A DNA stretch of 64,000 nt from Scilla litardierei (Eukaryota; Streptophyta; Magnoliopsida; Asparagales; Asparagaceae): assembly GCA_030789695.1 (NCBI GenBank), contig CM061142.1, forward strand, positions 147,767,266-147,831,265. Direction: 5' to 3'. The notes beneath the pieces were generated by a model. It had not been told where the DNA came from. It made no database searches and saw only the letters and a list, made by a program, of their open reading frames with translations. Below, one piece after another: positions 32,324-45,030 of this stretch; the stretch's first letter is position 1; each line of letters begins with the position of its first letter. Made by a program: the position numbers and the translations under genes.

Positions 32324-32443
32324 CGATTTCTGTAACTGTGAATTATCGGATCAACGATAATAATATTAGATTGTCCAACAACTAAAATTCGACATCCGAG
32401 TCCTAAGCTATGAGTCTAATTGTTTCGTTTTCTGCGTCATTAG

Positions 32444-33571
32444 ATGGCAGGAAGGCGATTTACCCGTGGTGGTGGTAGCGCGCCCCCTCATGACGAGGAG
32501 CCTGATAGGGAGCCCACCAATGGGGAGATGATGCGGATGATACTTCAGATGATGCAGGTGCAGTAGGGCGTGCTCCTGCAAGTCCAGAATGCTCCAGTTG
32601 CTCGAGCTGCTCGGGCAATCCAGGATGCCCCTCGCTCCGAGCCGGGAGCGAAGCAATTCTGGGAGCTGGGTCCCGCTTATTTTGATGGGTCTGAGGGTCC
32701 TCTAGCTACCGATGAGTGGATTCGGAACATTGAGGATAACTTGAAGATGGCCAAGATCAGCCCGGCTGGATGGGTTGATTTGGCAAAGAGGCAGTTCAAG
32801 GATAATGCTCGGAACTGGTGGGATGCAGAAGAGAAGATGCTGGTGGAGCCGATAGCTTGGGCTACCTTCAAGTCCAGGTTTGATGAGGAGTTCTTTCCGA
32901 AGGCTGCTAGGAAGGAGATGCTGCAACGCTTTATTGAGCTGAAGCAAGGGAGCTTGACGGTGGACCAGTACCACCAAGAGTTCACTAGGTTGAGTCGGTT
33001 CGCACCGAAGATGGTGCAGGAAGCTGATGAGAGGGCTCAGAGGTTCCTGCAAGGACTTGCTCTGGAGCTTCAGAGTTTCGTGTCTTCTTCTGATCTGGAG
33101 TCTTACCAGAAGGTTCTGGTGGCTACGAGGAGGCAGGAGCTGAACCTGAGCCAGAGGAGAGGACTTGCTTCTGGGGCTGGGAAGAGGCCAATGGAGCAGG
33201 CCAAGGCAGTGACGAGACCAGGATTCAGGCCCAACCAGCCAGCTCAGTTCAAGAGGCCAGGTGGGCCTGTTCTGAAGACTTGCAATCATTGTGGCAAGCT
33301 GGGTCATGTGAAGGACCAGTGCCAGAGGCTTTTGGGTCAGTGTTTGGGCTGTGGTGATGCTTCACATTCTGTGAAGGATTATCCGAGTATCAAGCAGCCT
33401 TGGAGAGCACCTGTTGCAGCACAGCTGTTGCAGCAGAGAGCGTCTGTTCCTGCTGGACGTGGAGCAGCTCTTGTTCCACAAAGGCATGCCTTCAGCTGGC
33501 TTTTCAGCCGAGGAGGCAGGCTTTTCTGATGACCGTTGTGGAGAGCGAGGCAGTGGATGAGGTTATCGCAG
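32444..33571 (+). pseudogene. gag: Tekay copy 2 gag
   Basis: ATG at 32444 follows TCATTAG. The N-terminus is basic and Gly-rich, then a Met/Gln-rich helix. TAG at 32564-32566 probably replaces CAG. The capsid-like region, about 32650-33110, contains FWELGPAYFDG, ARNWWDAEE, FKSRFDEEFFP and LKQGSLTVDQYHQEFTRLSRF. Two CCHC knuckles follow: CNHCGKLGHVKDQC is intact, while the second, CLGCGDASHSVKDY, has lost its last Cys to Tyr. A 1-bp deletion between about 33484 and 33520 shifts the frame; the correct frame then leads to the intron-like gap at 33572. Confidence 0.88.
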
Positions 33572-33689
33572 GTAACTCTCAGTCTAGCTGTTTTCTTTCC
33601 TTATTTAGTTTTAGTTATTAGATCATGTTTGGTTGCTTGCATATGATTGGTTGCTAGAATAGGATTTGATTGTTAAATTGCTTATTAAG
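33572..33689 (+). other. Candidate intron between gag and protease, copy 2
   Basis: 118 bp, GTAACT to TTAAG, at the same Gly codon as 257-370 in copy 1. The sequence is T-rich and partly alignable with copy 1. Confidence 0.65.
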
Positions 33690-36109
33690 GTGTGGTTTTG
33701 GTTTGCACATTTCCTGCACGAGTCCTCTTTGACTCTGGTGCATCGATGTGCATTATTTCCTGGAGCTTCGTGGAGAAGCATTCCTTGACGACGTCCCCTC
33801 TTCCGAGGAGTTGGAATATCGTTACAGGGAATGGCGTGGTCTCGATGCGTCGTGGTAGCAAATCTTGCTCGTTGGTGGTTTGTGGACATGAGCTTTACGC
33901 TGATTTCGTCGTCCACGACATCATCAACTATGATGCAGTCCTTGGAATGGATTGGCTTGGGAGCTTCTATGCCACGATCGACTGTCAGAGGAAGAAGGTG
34001 GTGTTCGAGATTCCCGGACATCCAGTATTTGAGTTCAGTCGAGGTAGCAGTTCGCTTGGCCCTGTCAGATTTTGGGCCAGGCTAGTGGAGATTGTGGCTA
34101 TGCAGATGGAGCTGGAGAGGCCTGCTGTAGTGCGTGAATTCGATGACGTCTTCCCCGAGGAGATGTCTGGATTGCCACCTGATCCAGCTCTGGAATTTTC
34201 TATTGATCTTATTCCGGGAGCCCAGCCGATTTCGAAGGCGCCATATCGTATGGCTCCAGCAGAATTGGAGGAATTACGGAAGCAACTGGATGAGCTTTTG
34301 CAGAAGGGTTATATCAATCCTAGTGTGTCTCCGTGGGGAGCACCGGTGCTGCTGGTAAAGAAGAAGGATGGTTCGCGTCGTATGTGCGTGGACTATCGGG
34401 AGCTGAATGCGGTGACCATCAAGAATAAATACCCGTTGCCTCGCATCGATGATATTTTTGATCAGCATGGAGGTTCGAGGGTGTTTTCGAAGTTGGATCT
34501 GAGGAGTGGTTATCATCAGCTGAAGGTGAAGAAGGAAGACGTTCCGAAGACAGCATTCAGGACGAAGTATGGACACTACGAGTTCGTGGTTATGCCTTTC
34601 GGTGTAACCAACGCTCCCGCAGTTTTCATGAATTTGATGAACCTGATTTTCTATGACTTTTTAGACAAGTTTGTCGTTATCTTTATTGACGACATTCTGA
34701 TCTATTCTAAGTCGTAGGAAGAGCATGCCTCGCACTTGAGGACGGTGTTGGAGATTTTGAGGAGGCATCGTTTGTATGCTAAGTTTTCGAAGTGTGAGTT
34801 TTGGCTGGACCGAGTTGCTTTTCTCGGGCATGTGGTTTCTGGAGATGGTATTTCGGTGGATCCCGAGAAGATTAAGGCTATTTGGGAGTGGCCTGTTCCG
34901 CAGTCAGCGTCTGAGATCCGGAGTTTCCTTGGACTTGCTGGTTATTATCGGCGCTTCATTAATGACTTTTCTCGTATTGCTGAGCCGATGACTAGATTGA
35001 CACGGAAGGATGTGCCTTTTGTTTGGTCAGGTGATTGTGAGAATGCTTTTGGCGTTCTGAGGGAGAGATTGACGACTGCCCCTATTCTTATTGTGCCTGA
35101 TCGTAGTGGAGGATTTGAGATCTTTTGCGATGCTTCTGGCAAGGGTCTCGGTTGTGTGTTGCATCAGCACGGGTATGTTGTGGCGTATGCTTCGCGTCAG
35201 CTCAAGACTAATGAAAAGAATTACCCGATGCATGACTTGGAGTTGGCTGCTGTCTTGTTTGCGCTCAAGATTTGGAGGCACTTCTTGCTGAGTGAGAAAG
35301 TGAAGATCTTCACCGATCACAAAAGCTTGAAGTATATTTTTACTCAGAAGGAGCTCAACATGCAACAGCGTCGATGGTTGGAGCTCATGGCGGATTATGA
35401 GATTGATTTGCAATATCACCCCGGCAAGGTGAATGTGGTTTCGGATGCGCTGAGTAGGCTTCCAGCTGTGATGATGTTGACTTCGCAGTGGAGATTGCGG
35501 CAGGATTTTTGCGAGTCTGGTGTGGAGATTGTTCTTCCTGGAGAGGCCTCTTCGTTGATGAGTATGCAGATTCAGTCGTCGATTGTGGATAGGATCAAGG
35601 CTAGCCAGGCTGGAGATCCGAAGCTGGTGAAGATTCGGGAGCAGGTGGAAGCCGGTCTGTGGACTGACTTTTTGATTCATGAGGATGGCTCGCTGAGATA
35701 TGGAGCCAGGCTGTGTGTGCCAGCTGGGGATATCCGAGAGGAATTGTTGGTGGAGGCACACAGTTCGCCTTATTCGGTGCATCCTGGGGGTACCAAGATG
35801 TACAAGGATCTTCGTCTGAATTTTTGGTGGCATGGTATGAAGAGGAGTGTGGCTCGGAGTGTAGCCAAGTGCTTGGTTTGCCAGCAAGTGAAGACGGAGC
35901 ATCAGCGTACGACAGGGTTGCTACAACCGCTTCCGATTCCGGAGTGGAAGTGGCAACACATCACTATGGACTTCTTGACTGGACTGCCTCAGAGTCCGAA
36001 GAAGAATGACGCGATTTGGGTGATCGTAGATCGATTGACCAAATTCGCGCACTTTATCCCATTCCGAGTAGGACAGTCCACTGAGGCGCTAGCAAGGAGA
36101 TACATGGAG
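33690..36109 (+). pseudogene. pol: Tekay copy 2 protease, RT, RNase H and N-terminal integrase
   Basis: Protease active site LFDSGAS (about 33729-33749), [11 protein letters not shown] with an intact catalytic [11 protein letters not shown] (Asp codons 34688-34693), RNase H ([26 protein letters not shown]), integrase zinc region ([18 protein letters not shown]) and first core Asp (MDFLTGLP). The only in-frame lesion is TAG at 34715-34717, replacing a Glu that is GAG in copy 1. This is the best preserved Tekay Pol in the window. It ends at the intron-like gap 36110-36179. Confidence 0.93.
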
Positions 36110-36179
36110 GTAAATTCTTTTACTCTCCGTTTCTATTTCCTTTTCCTAGATAGATAGTGATGTAACGTGAATCGTGCAG
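36110..36179 (+). other. Candidate intron inside integrase, copy 2
   Basis: 70 bp, GTAAAT to GTGCAG, same codon boundary as 2775-2846. Length differs by 2 bp from copy 1, so it would break the frame if it were not removed. Confidence 0.65.
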
Positions 36180-37081
36180 GAGGTCGTACGACTTCACGGA
36201 GTCCCCGTGAGTATCATGTGGGACAGAGACACGAGGTTTACATCTCAGTTCTGGCAGAGTTTGCAGAAGAGTTTGGGTACGCGTCTGAGTTTCAGCACGG
36301 CGTACCATCCGCAGACGGATGGCCAGTCCGAGAGGAAGATTCAGATCTTGGAGGACATGCTGAGGACGTGCATGTTGGATTTCAAGGGTTCGTGGGATAC
36401 CATCTAGATCTGGTAGAGTTTTCATACAACAATAGCTTCCAGGCGAGTATTGGCATGGCGCCTTTCGCCGCTCTTTATGGGAGGAAATGTCGATCGCCAT
36501 TGAGTTGGGATGACGTTGGTGATCGGGAGCTGTTGGGACCTGAGATGATTGTGGAGGCCGTGGATGTTGTCAGGAACATTCGGGAGAGGCTGAGGATTGC
36601 TCAGGACCGTTTTAAGCATTGGGCGGATGCTAAACGTCGTCCTTTGGAGTTTCAGCCAGGCGACCATGTGTTCCTGAAGATTTCCCCGAATCGTGGTGTG
36701 ATTCGCTTTGGGAAGCGGGAGTAGTTGAGCCCGCGATACATTGGACCGTTTGACGTTCTGGAGAGAGTTGGCGAGGTAACCTACCGCTTGGCCTTGCCGC
36801 CATCTTTGGAGGGAGTTCAGAATGTTTTCCATGTGTCGCAGCTTCGTCGATACATTAGCGATCCATCTCATGCTGTGGATTTCTCGGAGATTACCGTTCG
36901 CCCTGACATGACGTATGACCAGCAGCCAGTGCGGATTCTGGACAGGCGTCAGAAGTCACTCCGGAACAAGGTTGTCAATCTTGTGAGGGTGATGTGGTGA
37001 CACGGCTCGCCAGGAGAGTCTACTTGGGAGAGAGAGGATGAGATGCAAGAGCGTTACCCACTTTTGTTCCCGGACACGTGA
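36180..37081 (+). pseudogene. pol: Tekay copy 2 C-terminal integrase and chromodomain-like tail
   Basis: Second core Asp ([12 protein letters not shown]), catalytic Glu ([10 protein letters not shown]), GPF module and chromodomain-like tail, as in copy 1. Breaks: a 1-bp deletion near 36396 shifts the frame; TAG at 36722-36724 replaces Lys; TGA at 36998-37000 replaces an Arg that is CGA in copy 1. The tail ends at TGA 37079-37081. A polypurine tract, GGGAGGA (37121-37127), precedes the 3' LTR. Confidence 0.88.
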
Positions 37082-37127
37082 GTGTTGGGAAATTTAGAGG
37101 ACAGAATTTTTCTTAAGTTTGGGAGGA

Positions 37128-39461
37128 TGTAACGACTGGTTTTTCATGTATTCGGATTATTTATATTATATATATGTTTTGGTGGATTTTCTCCTTATGT
37201 GTGATTTTCCATCTCCGTGGTTTTCGTTTTCGTTCGTTTCGTTGTGATTTTGTAGCCTCTTCCTTAAATCGTTGATCTTGGAGTAAGTCACTCATGACGA
37301 ACTTCAAATCGCTCATATTTTAGAGTTAGAGTGATCTTAGAAGCCATAAAAATCTTCCCGATGCTTCGCGCTTCAATTCGGCACTTTTCGTGCACTTTAG
37401 TTGGTTCAAGAAGGGGAACCAACCGACTAGATTGAGATCTAGTCGGTCGGTAACTCTTCTCAGACCAACTAGTTTACGTCAGTCGTTTTAAGCCAAGTTA
37501 CTGTTTACTCTTAGTCGGTCTAAGAACAACCACCGACCGACTATATGCGCAACTAGTCGGTCAGAACTTGCTCTCAGACCGACTAGTTCCTTTGATAAAT
37601 TTTACCTAAGTTACTGTTTATCGTTAGTCGGTCAATGAACACTCACCGACTGACTAGGTTGTAAACTAGTCGATCGACGGGCCTTCACAGACCGACTAAT
37701 TCAATTTCCCAGATTTTAATCCTTTTTCGCTGCTTGCTCTTAGTCGGTCACAGTAGAACGACCGACCGTCTAGTTCTTGAACTAGTCGGTCAGCCAACCT
37801 TCTTTGACCGACTAACCGCTGTCGAAAACCTAGGATTTGCCCAGCCGCCGCACAAATCCTATTTAAACCCCCCAATCGTTTTCTTTCTTCTTTCATTTCC
37901 TTCTGAGCCTCCTTCTTCCCCAATACTCATCCAACATTCCCTATCTCTCCTCCTTCATCCCCGGAGTCCCCTCACCCCCTCCTTGCACCGGCCACCTCCC
38001 CTAGGCCATCGGCCAACCCTTAAAACCCCAAATCCCAATTTCACCAAGCTTTTCTCGCCGTTTCCAGATCTGAGCCATAGTTTCCCGGATCGTTCTTCCG
38101 TCGCCGTGCTTGCTCGGCATCGTTCTTTCGCTAACGATTCGATAATAACTCGATCCTATAATATACTCATAACCCATATGTGATTTTTGTTAAACCCTAA
38201 TAAAAAATGGTTATTGTTTTGATGATTGTTTCTCCATAACAGTGGCTTTCCCCATAGATTAGCGATTGTGAGACGAACCTTCGCGATCGTCATCCTCGGT
38301 GCTAGGCAAGTGAAACTTGCCACTTAGGGTTTTAGGCCAAACCTTTGGCCATTTCCTTGTTTTAGCGTAAAAGAGACTAGGCAGTGAAAGGATAGCTGCC
38401 TAGACGCCCTTTGATCTAGCTTGACAACGAAGCTAGATCCGTCACCTTCATCATGCTTGTATGTCATGTTTAATTTCAATTAACGGTACGCGAATATATG
38501 TTCATGTCATTGCATACATTGATTGTTCATCGTGATTGCGTAGCACACGCTACTTTAAAATGTAAGCTGCGGCGAGTATGATTTTGACTCCTACACAGTG
38601 ATCAAGGCTAGGTGCACCCCTATGCCAAATACACTTCCTGGCTCGTGATCCAGAAGCGAGCTAGTGTGTTGCTAATCCCAACGCTTGATACACGTGGAGG
38701 GGTAGGGTTAAATGGTCGCTTGAGCTTAGGAGTTGGCCCGATCAGCCACTCTAGCCAAAAGACGGAAACTCTGTGCACAAAGTGAAAATCGTGATAAGTG
38801 ATTCGTGAATTAGTGATTTGGTAGCTTTTGCTACATCGTGCGTGTTTGTCCCTTCTTGTCCTTTTTAACTGTTGCATCATACTTAAATGTCATGTCATTG
38901 CATCTTACTTGAACTGTTAGGTTGTTAGTTTACTTTCAGTTTCCTTGCACAAGTCTTTTAGACTTGCTGACATGTGCCCCTCTCTCTTTTGGGTGACACA
39001 TGTTAGATCCTGAGCCAGAGTTCGTTGGAGAGGACGTGGTGTTTGCTGACGCCGAGTCAGGACCCGCGTTTGTTGAGGAGGAGTACGTGGACACAGGGGA
39101 CCAGTCCTAGTGTCTTCGTTGAGCTTTCCCTTTTATTTTAGACTGCTGTAGTTGTCGGTGCGCAGCACCAATACTTTGTTATGTTGTCGTTTTGTTGGCC
39201 ATGTTTTGGGCCTTTAGACTCTTTCCTTTAGCCTGGTGGCTTTTCTGGATGTTGAATATTATTGTGGACAATTTTTGAGATTGGATTATTTTTATATCAG
39301 TCTCTCTTTCTTTGTTATTATTATTGTTGTTCCGTTTGTAGTTACAGGGACCTGCATTGAATTTTAAATTGACGCTTATCATGCGTGTGGCTTCACAGCT
39401 CCACGTCTGTGTGGACCTTCTCACGTCTCGCCTCCGTATCTTTGGGAAGCGGGGCATGACA
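37128..39461 (+). mobile_element. 3' LTR of full-length Tekay
   Basis: 2334 bp, TGTAACGACTGG to GGGGCATGACA. It carries the same landmarks as the 5' LTR: array 37425-37815, stem-loops 38305-38321, 38377-38403 and 38413-38439, acidic ORF 39000-39110. Confidence 0.94.
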
Positions 39462-39466
39462 TAATT

Positions 39467-39878
39467 TGCATGAAATGTTGAATTTTTTATGATGTTGCAT
39501 ACTTTTATAAACTGACTGGAATGCTGGTAAGACTATGTTGTGGTTTTTTGGATCGACCGTTATTAGTCACCACTATTTATTTTTTCCTCGCATTTTATTT
39601 TTTATTTTTGAGTGAAAATGTAGTGAGGAACTAAATGTAAAAGCCAAATCTTGGAGAAACTTCGGCTGAAGACGGATGAAAATTGCTAATGCTGGGACCC
39701 CCAAGGGTTTCCAATTTGTAATTTTATTTTTCTCGTAATTCAAAATGTATAAGGGACTTTGGATTTTAATTATTTTTGGTGGTGACCGGCCGATCCCCAC
39801 TACAGTCTTAGTTTTACCACTATGCATGTCTTAATTTTTGAAAAATATTTAATTCATGCTTATTCCATGCTTAGATAA
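39467..39878 (+). other. Inner copia leader, right part
   Basis: Non-coding; aligns with 60244-60670 of the outer copia, including GACCGGCCGATCCCCAC and the CTTATTCCATGCTTAGATAA leading to the gag ATG. Confidence 0.8.
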
Positions 39879-40798
39879 ATGGAAAAGATTACGAGCGCCG
39901 ATTTTGATGTTCTCGATGCGGCTGGAAAAAATTACTTGAGCTGACAGCTGGACCTGAAATTCCATCTTCGCTTATATGGCATAAGTCACACAATTCAGGC
40001 TCCAGCTACGGCTGTGACAACTGATGAATGGACTTCTACTGTTAGAGTCTCCCATGTAGATAAGGCAAAATCCATTATCTATATCAGGAGACATATTGAT
40101 CGGACCCAGAAGGCCGAATACCTAACAGTGGAAGACCCTCATGAACTATGGACATCACTTGAGGACAGATACAAACATCAGAAAGATGTTATCCTCCCTC
40201 ATGCACGTTATGAGTGGGAAACTCTCCGACTTCAGGACTTCAAGTTCGTAGCTGAGTATAACTCAGCTCTCCAAAACATCACCTCATGCCTGAAGTTGTG
40301 TGGTGAACAAGTCTCGAAAACCCGCATGCTTGAGAAAACATATACATCCTTCCATGAGAAGGATGCTATTCTTATCACGAACGCAATTTCACGAGGTACT
40401 CTGATTTACTCTCCTACCTTCTTATGGCAGAGTAGAACAGAGCCTCCTACTGGCAACTCATAACATATGCCTTGCTGGCTCTGCTCCTCTACCTGAAGCT
40501 TACACAGTTTCTTCCTAGAAGATGAAGAACAAGCACAGAAGAAGATTCAACAAGGGAAAAGTTGCAAATAAGCAGACCAGAGCTCCTCCCCAGAACAACA
40601 ATGATGAGGGGAAGAAAAAGATACGTGGAAGAAGAATACCTCTGACCGGACGTTTGCTCCCAATAAAAAATGGGAAAATAGATGGCACAGATGTGGCATG
40701 ACTGTACATTGATCTAGTGTCTGTCGTACTCCACACCACCTCCAATTTGTATATGGCAAGCCTGAAGACTTCCACTGAAACAAATCTGGTGGACAAAC
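39879..40798 (+). pseudogene. gag: Inner copia gag
   Basis: ATG at 39879; DFDVLDAAGKNYLS matches the N-terminus of this copia gag group, followed by TGA at 39942-39944 in place of an expected Trp. The frame continues through IIYIRRHIDR, EYLTVEDPHELWTSLEDRYKHQK, VILPHARYEWETLRLQDFK and a Leu-rich helix. A small deletion near 40380-40395, relative to the outer copy, shifts the frame. A degenerate CCHC knuckle (CHRCGMTVH) lies near 40690. The frame is cut by the Athila insertion at 40799; the last five bases, CAAAC, are its left target copy. Confidence 0.85.
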
Positions 40799-42465
40799 TG
40801 ACGTGGGTTTATATTTTATATATTCACGCACGTCTTCTTTGTGTTTTTCCGTTGCTTTCCGTCGTCTCGTACTCGTTTTCTTGTGATTTTTTGGTTTTCT
40901 TTTACTTCTCCGTGTTTTCGTGTGTTTGCAGGAGATTGCCAGCGTAAGGGACATATAACGAAGATATCATAAGTCTCCGGAGCAACGGAAGGAGTCACAC
41001 ACGATCCAGGGGGCCAAACGACGAAGATCGCCATTTTTCATCCCCCATCCGATTGGTTGGACATAGCCAACCGATCGGGTGATGCACGCGTGTCCATCCT
41101 GGACGCAAGCTGAAGCGAAGTGCAGCATCAACCGACCGATTCGTGGACCGATTGAAAACATCAGAGTTCTCGGGAATTTGGGGCTGAATTCCAACCGATC
41201 GGGTGACATCTCACCCGATCGGTTCATCTGTAGCTGATTCTTCCAAAAGACGACCCGGAGAGCTCAACCAGCGGTTCGCTGACCGTGTGAAGTCGACAGA
41301 AGTCTCTGTTCTTTTGGGCGATAATTCCAACCGATCGGTTGATTACTCAACCGATCAGTTCACCTGATGATTGCATCTCCTCAAATGACGACCCGCTTGC
41401 TTCACCCGATCGTTCCAAGCATCCGGTTGAAGTTTCTGAAGACCGCATCCGATGAATCAAGCAGCTCACCCGATCAGTTGATACTTCAACCGATCGGGTG
41501 AAGTCGTTTTCTATATATAGTTGCCTAGGTTTTCAGAAAACGCAGCTTTTGTATTTTTCTGTCTTTTTCTCTATTTATGACGGGTGGAATTTTATTGTTA
41601 CTGTAAGTTCTCTGATCTTTATCAAAATTTAATATAGTCTTAATATCATTGCTACTAATATGTTTCAATTGCCGATTATGATTTTTACGGTTGATTTTCA
41701 TTTAGATTGCTTTTTAGCTATAATGTGTGAGGAGTTCCCAAATCTGGGATTTTGGTGGAAACCCCTTCGTGGGTTCTCCCTGATGCGTCCATAGGACTAG
41801 GATTTCGATAGGGATTAGGAATTTAGAGGTTACGCGGGGTTTCATTGTCATCGACGGGAAAAAGACCCCCTTTGACCATAGGGCCAAGGGGGAATAAACT
41901 TGGCGGTTGACTCCCTAGCCATAGCTCACGCCCTTACCGTAGACATCGAATCCTTGCGCGTGGGAACGATAAGATGAGATGTTGGGAGTTATCGTTGCGA
42001 GCTCAGTGCTCCCGGAGTCGGTCAGTGTTAATGGACATGGGAATACCCACTGACCAAACCTGGGTAGTCCGGTGTATCATCTTGGGCACCGACCGAAATA
42101 TCGGGCCCATGGGACGCTGGTATCACTCTTAGAGGCAACGTCTCACCACTAAACCCTAATTCCGATCGTATTCCTATCCGTCGGTCATAATAGCGAGAAC
42201 ACATGATAGGGTGAAACCGAAGTCCTAGGTTTCCTTTTATATTGTTTATCCCTCGTATCTACAATTTGTGACAAACCATCGATCGTTTCGGGCTAGCTCA
42301 CCCATAGGGTGAATTGGTTCCTCTTAGAAACAAGCACAACCACGCCTCCCTGTGTTCGACCCCCAAGCCACACTACAACACCGTGCGCTTGCAGTACAAA
42401 TATTTTAAATCTGGTATCCCCCAATCCACCTGCACTCTTATGAGTTAAAAAACCGGGGGACGTCA
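40799..42465 (+). mobile_element. 5' LTR of Athila-like element
   Basis: 1667 bp, TGACGTGGGTT to GGGGGACGTCA. The U3 array of CCGATCGG motifs occupies about 41044-41500 with TATA-like CTATATATAG at 41511-41520. The U5 end includes TGTTCGACCCCCAAGCC and CACCGTGCGCTTGC. Confidence 0.92.
41044..41520 (+). promoter_or_regulatory. Athila LTR CCGATCGG array and TATA box
   Basis: About a dozen copies of AACCGATCGGGTGA / TCACCCGATCGGTT and degenerate forms. CTATATATAG lies within about 10 bp of the last copy. The 3' LTR repeats it at about 54820-55280. Distinct from the Tekay motif but in the same position. Confidence 0.75.
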
Positions 42466-42472
42466 AGCTTTA

Positions 42473-42490
42473 TGGCGCCGTTGCCGGGGA
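42473..42490 (+). promoter_or_regulatory. Athila primer-binding site (tRNA-Asp type)
   Basis: TGGCGCCGTTGCCGGGGA, 7 bp after the LTR, is the site long associated with Athila and related Tat/Ogre elements, complementary to the tRNA-Asp 3' end. Confidence 0.85.
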
Positions 42491-42662
42491 GGCAACGTGC
42501 TTGTTATTTTAGGACCTATTGAACCCTTGAGTCTAGCTTATATCCCTATCTTGCAATAATTTTTACATTCTACTTTTTCATTTTTATTTTCTAATTTTTA
42601 TTATTTTTCTATTTTTATCTGTTTCTATCCCATACTTGCTTCACGAGGTGTTATGATTTTTC

Positions 42663-44219
42663 ATGCGCTGGAATACAAGGAGTCTCGACGACTTGATTCA
42701 TGTTGACCCAGAGATCAACGCCACCCTGAGGCGTCTGAACGCAGAGAAGAGAAGAAGAGAAGAGTCTGAAGCCATGGGGGAGAATACCCCACCGCATAAG
42801 TCCCTGCTGGAGTAATCGATGCCATCCATCGGTTCCATCTCCTCCATCTGACCTCCGGCTATTACGGCACAGAGTTTCGAGCTCAAGCCATCGTTAGTGA
42901 CATGGATCCAGCAGGATCAATTCTCTGGGGCACCCATGGAGAGCCCTATTGAACATCTGGACTCCTTCTTAGATAAGTGTGACATATTTCGGATTAATGG
43001 TGTCACAACTGAAGCAATCCGACTGAAGCTATTCCCCTTCTCTCTGTGGGATAAGGCCAAGCAATGGCTTAAGGGAAAGGACCCGAACACCTTCAACACT
43101 TGGGAGAAGCTCTCGAATGCATTCTTGACTAAGTTCTTTCCTCCGGGGAAGACGATGAAGCTGAGGAGTGAGATCTTCTCCTTCTCCCAGGCCAGCCACG
43201 AGTCCCTGCATGAAGCTTGGATGAGATACAAAGAGATGCAGCGGAGATGCCCTCATCACGAGCTTCCAAAGTAGCAGATTATAAATCTGTTCTATAATGG
43301 ATTGAGGGATGACCTAAAATCTTCGATGGACACCGCGAGGGGGGGGGGTCCTTTATGTCTAGAAGTGAAGAAGATGCCGGCAACATCTTGGAAAACATGG
43401 CATCAAATAATGAGCGGTGGTGCGACGAGCGTGCAACACCTAGATCTGGAGGCATTCATAGAGTCAAGGACGTCGACAAGTTGTCTAGCAAATTTGATTT
43501 GCAATCGACCCAGATCTCAGCGCTTATGGTAGGAGCTGGTGGTGCTAGCACCCAACAAGTATCGGTGGTGGAAGCGGAAGTCCTGGGAGACTTCGAGGGT
43601 GGTGATATTTCACCACCGGTGGATCAAGCTAGCGCACTTTTCTTCAACCCGACGGGTAATGTGCCGTATCCACCATGGACTAGCTCCAATCCGTTTTATT
43701 CTCCCAATAACCGGAACCACCCAAATCTTAGCTATCGGACGATGTATCAGCAACATCAGCAGCCGCAACAACAAGTATATCAGCCGCCTAGGCAACAGCA
43801 ACAGCAGCAGTTTCAGCAACAGCAGCAACCACCACAAATGTACCAACAGTATCCCCCCCAGAAATCAGCAGCCCATGCAGCAGCAGCAGCAGCCATATGG
43901 CCAGCAGCGTGTCATCTCCCCGGTCGAGTCCCTCTTGACTCAGTACATTACGAACCAGGAGAAGATCAACTTGAAGCTGGAGATGGGGCAGAGGGCCCTC
44001 ACTGACCAAGTAACCCAGCTGGGGTTGCAGGTGGCGAACCTTCAAAGGTCGCAAAATCAATTGCCAGGTCAACCAGAAGTAAACCGAAGGGGGGCGAACC
44101 AGACTTTGGCACTAACGCATGATTATGCAAATGTGTCCGCTATCGTCTTGAGAAGCTGGACACAAATTCCTACAAGAGTGCCCGCCAAGGAACCTGAAGC
44201 TCCGTTGGTCGTAGAGTGA
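42663..44219 (+). pseudogene. gag: Athila gag
   Basis: ATG at 42663 (Met-Arg-Trp-Asn-Thr-Arg-Ser-Leu). Stops interrupt it near 42813 and 42849, then the typical Athila capsid block is open to 43272: FSGAPMESPIEHLDSFLDKCD, RLKLFPFSLWDKAKQWL, FLTKFFPPGKTMKLR and MRYKEMQRRCPHH. After a TAG and frame changes near 43320-43355, a Gln-rich stretch (43740-43860) and coiled-coil-like DQVTQLGLQVANLQRS follow, in two frames joined near 43870. The last frame stops at TGA 44217-44219. Gln-rich tails are normal for this group. Confidence 0.85.
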
Positions 44220-45030
44220 CCAATTGAAAAATCAAAGGACGGCAGAGCTTTGTCACCAAAGAATACGACTCCGGAGGGAGTCCCTGAAGAAGAGAAGAAG
44301 AAGGGAGAGGAGGAGAACCTGAGAGTATTTAAGCTCGTTGTGCCTTTTCCGAAGTGACTTGCCAAGGCAAAGATTGATGAAAAATACGGCAAGTTCTTCG
44401 CTATGGTCAAGGATTTGAGCTTACAGATCACTTTCCTCGAAACCATAGAGACAATTCCCTCCTACACAAAATTTTTAAAGGATTTGGTGACGAGGGGTTC
44501 TAGAAAGGAAAAGGTCGTTCTCACAGCGGAATGTAGCGCTCTCATTCAGCGAGCGAATCCGCCCAAGCTAAAAGACCCGTGAAGCTTCTCCATTCCTTGT
44601 TTGATTGGGGAAGTGAAGATCCATCGGGTGCTCGTGGATTTGAGAACGAGCGTCAGTCTAATGCCCCTGTTACTATACAGGAGGATAGGGATGGGAGACC
44701 TGGAGCCCACAGGTATGACACTTCAATTAGCCGATAGATTGGTCAAATATTCAGTGGGAATTGTAGACGACCTACCAGTTAACGTCAGTGGAATACATGT
44801 GCTGGTAGACTTTGTGGTGATGGATATGCCCGAAGACACTCATACGCCCATCATCCTTGGACAGCCCTTAATGGCCACCGCTGGCATGCTGATAGATGTG
44901 AAGAAAGGGAAGTTTTCACTTAATGTTTGCGACGAAAAGGTCGAGTTTGACTTGGGGTTATCTATGAAGCACCCCTGGATGAACTTGGTTGCAATATGCT
45001 GGACAATGAGGAAGAAAGAGCTGTGAAAGC
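44220..45030 (+). pseudogene. pol: Athila protease region
   Basis: From about 44600 the frame contains VLVDLRTSVSLMPLLLYRRIGMG, TLQLADRLVKYSVGIVDDLPV and PIILGQPLMATAGMLIDVKKG, which match the Athila retropepsin fold. The active-site motif, normally DLGAS, reads DLRTS, so catalysis is lost. 44220-44590 is the Lys/Glu-rich linker between gag and protease, in broken frame. The frame ends near 45026. Confidence 0.8.

Larger units (their letters stand above)
29962..39461 (+). mobile_element. Full-length Tekay-like Ty3/gypsy element (copy 2)
   Basis: 9500 bp with LTRs 29962-32297 and 37128-39461 and a perfect TSD TAATT (29957-29961 and 39462-39466). The order is gag, protease, RT, RNase H, integrase with chromodomain-like tail. 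The uninterrupted target is visible in the outer copia near 60236-60253 (CCAATAAAATTGCATG). In the first 270 bp of the two LTRs I count about nine substitutions and one 2-bp indel, with fewer further in, so the insertion is not very recent. gag-pol is broken by four stops and two frameshifts, two of the stops CAG/CGA to TAG/TGA changes expected from cytosine deamination. Confidence 0.95.
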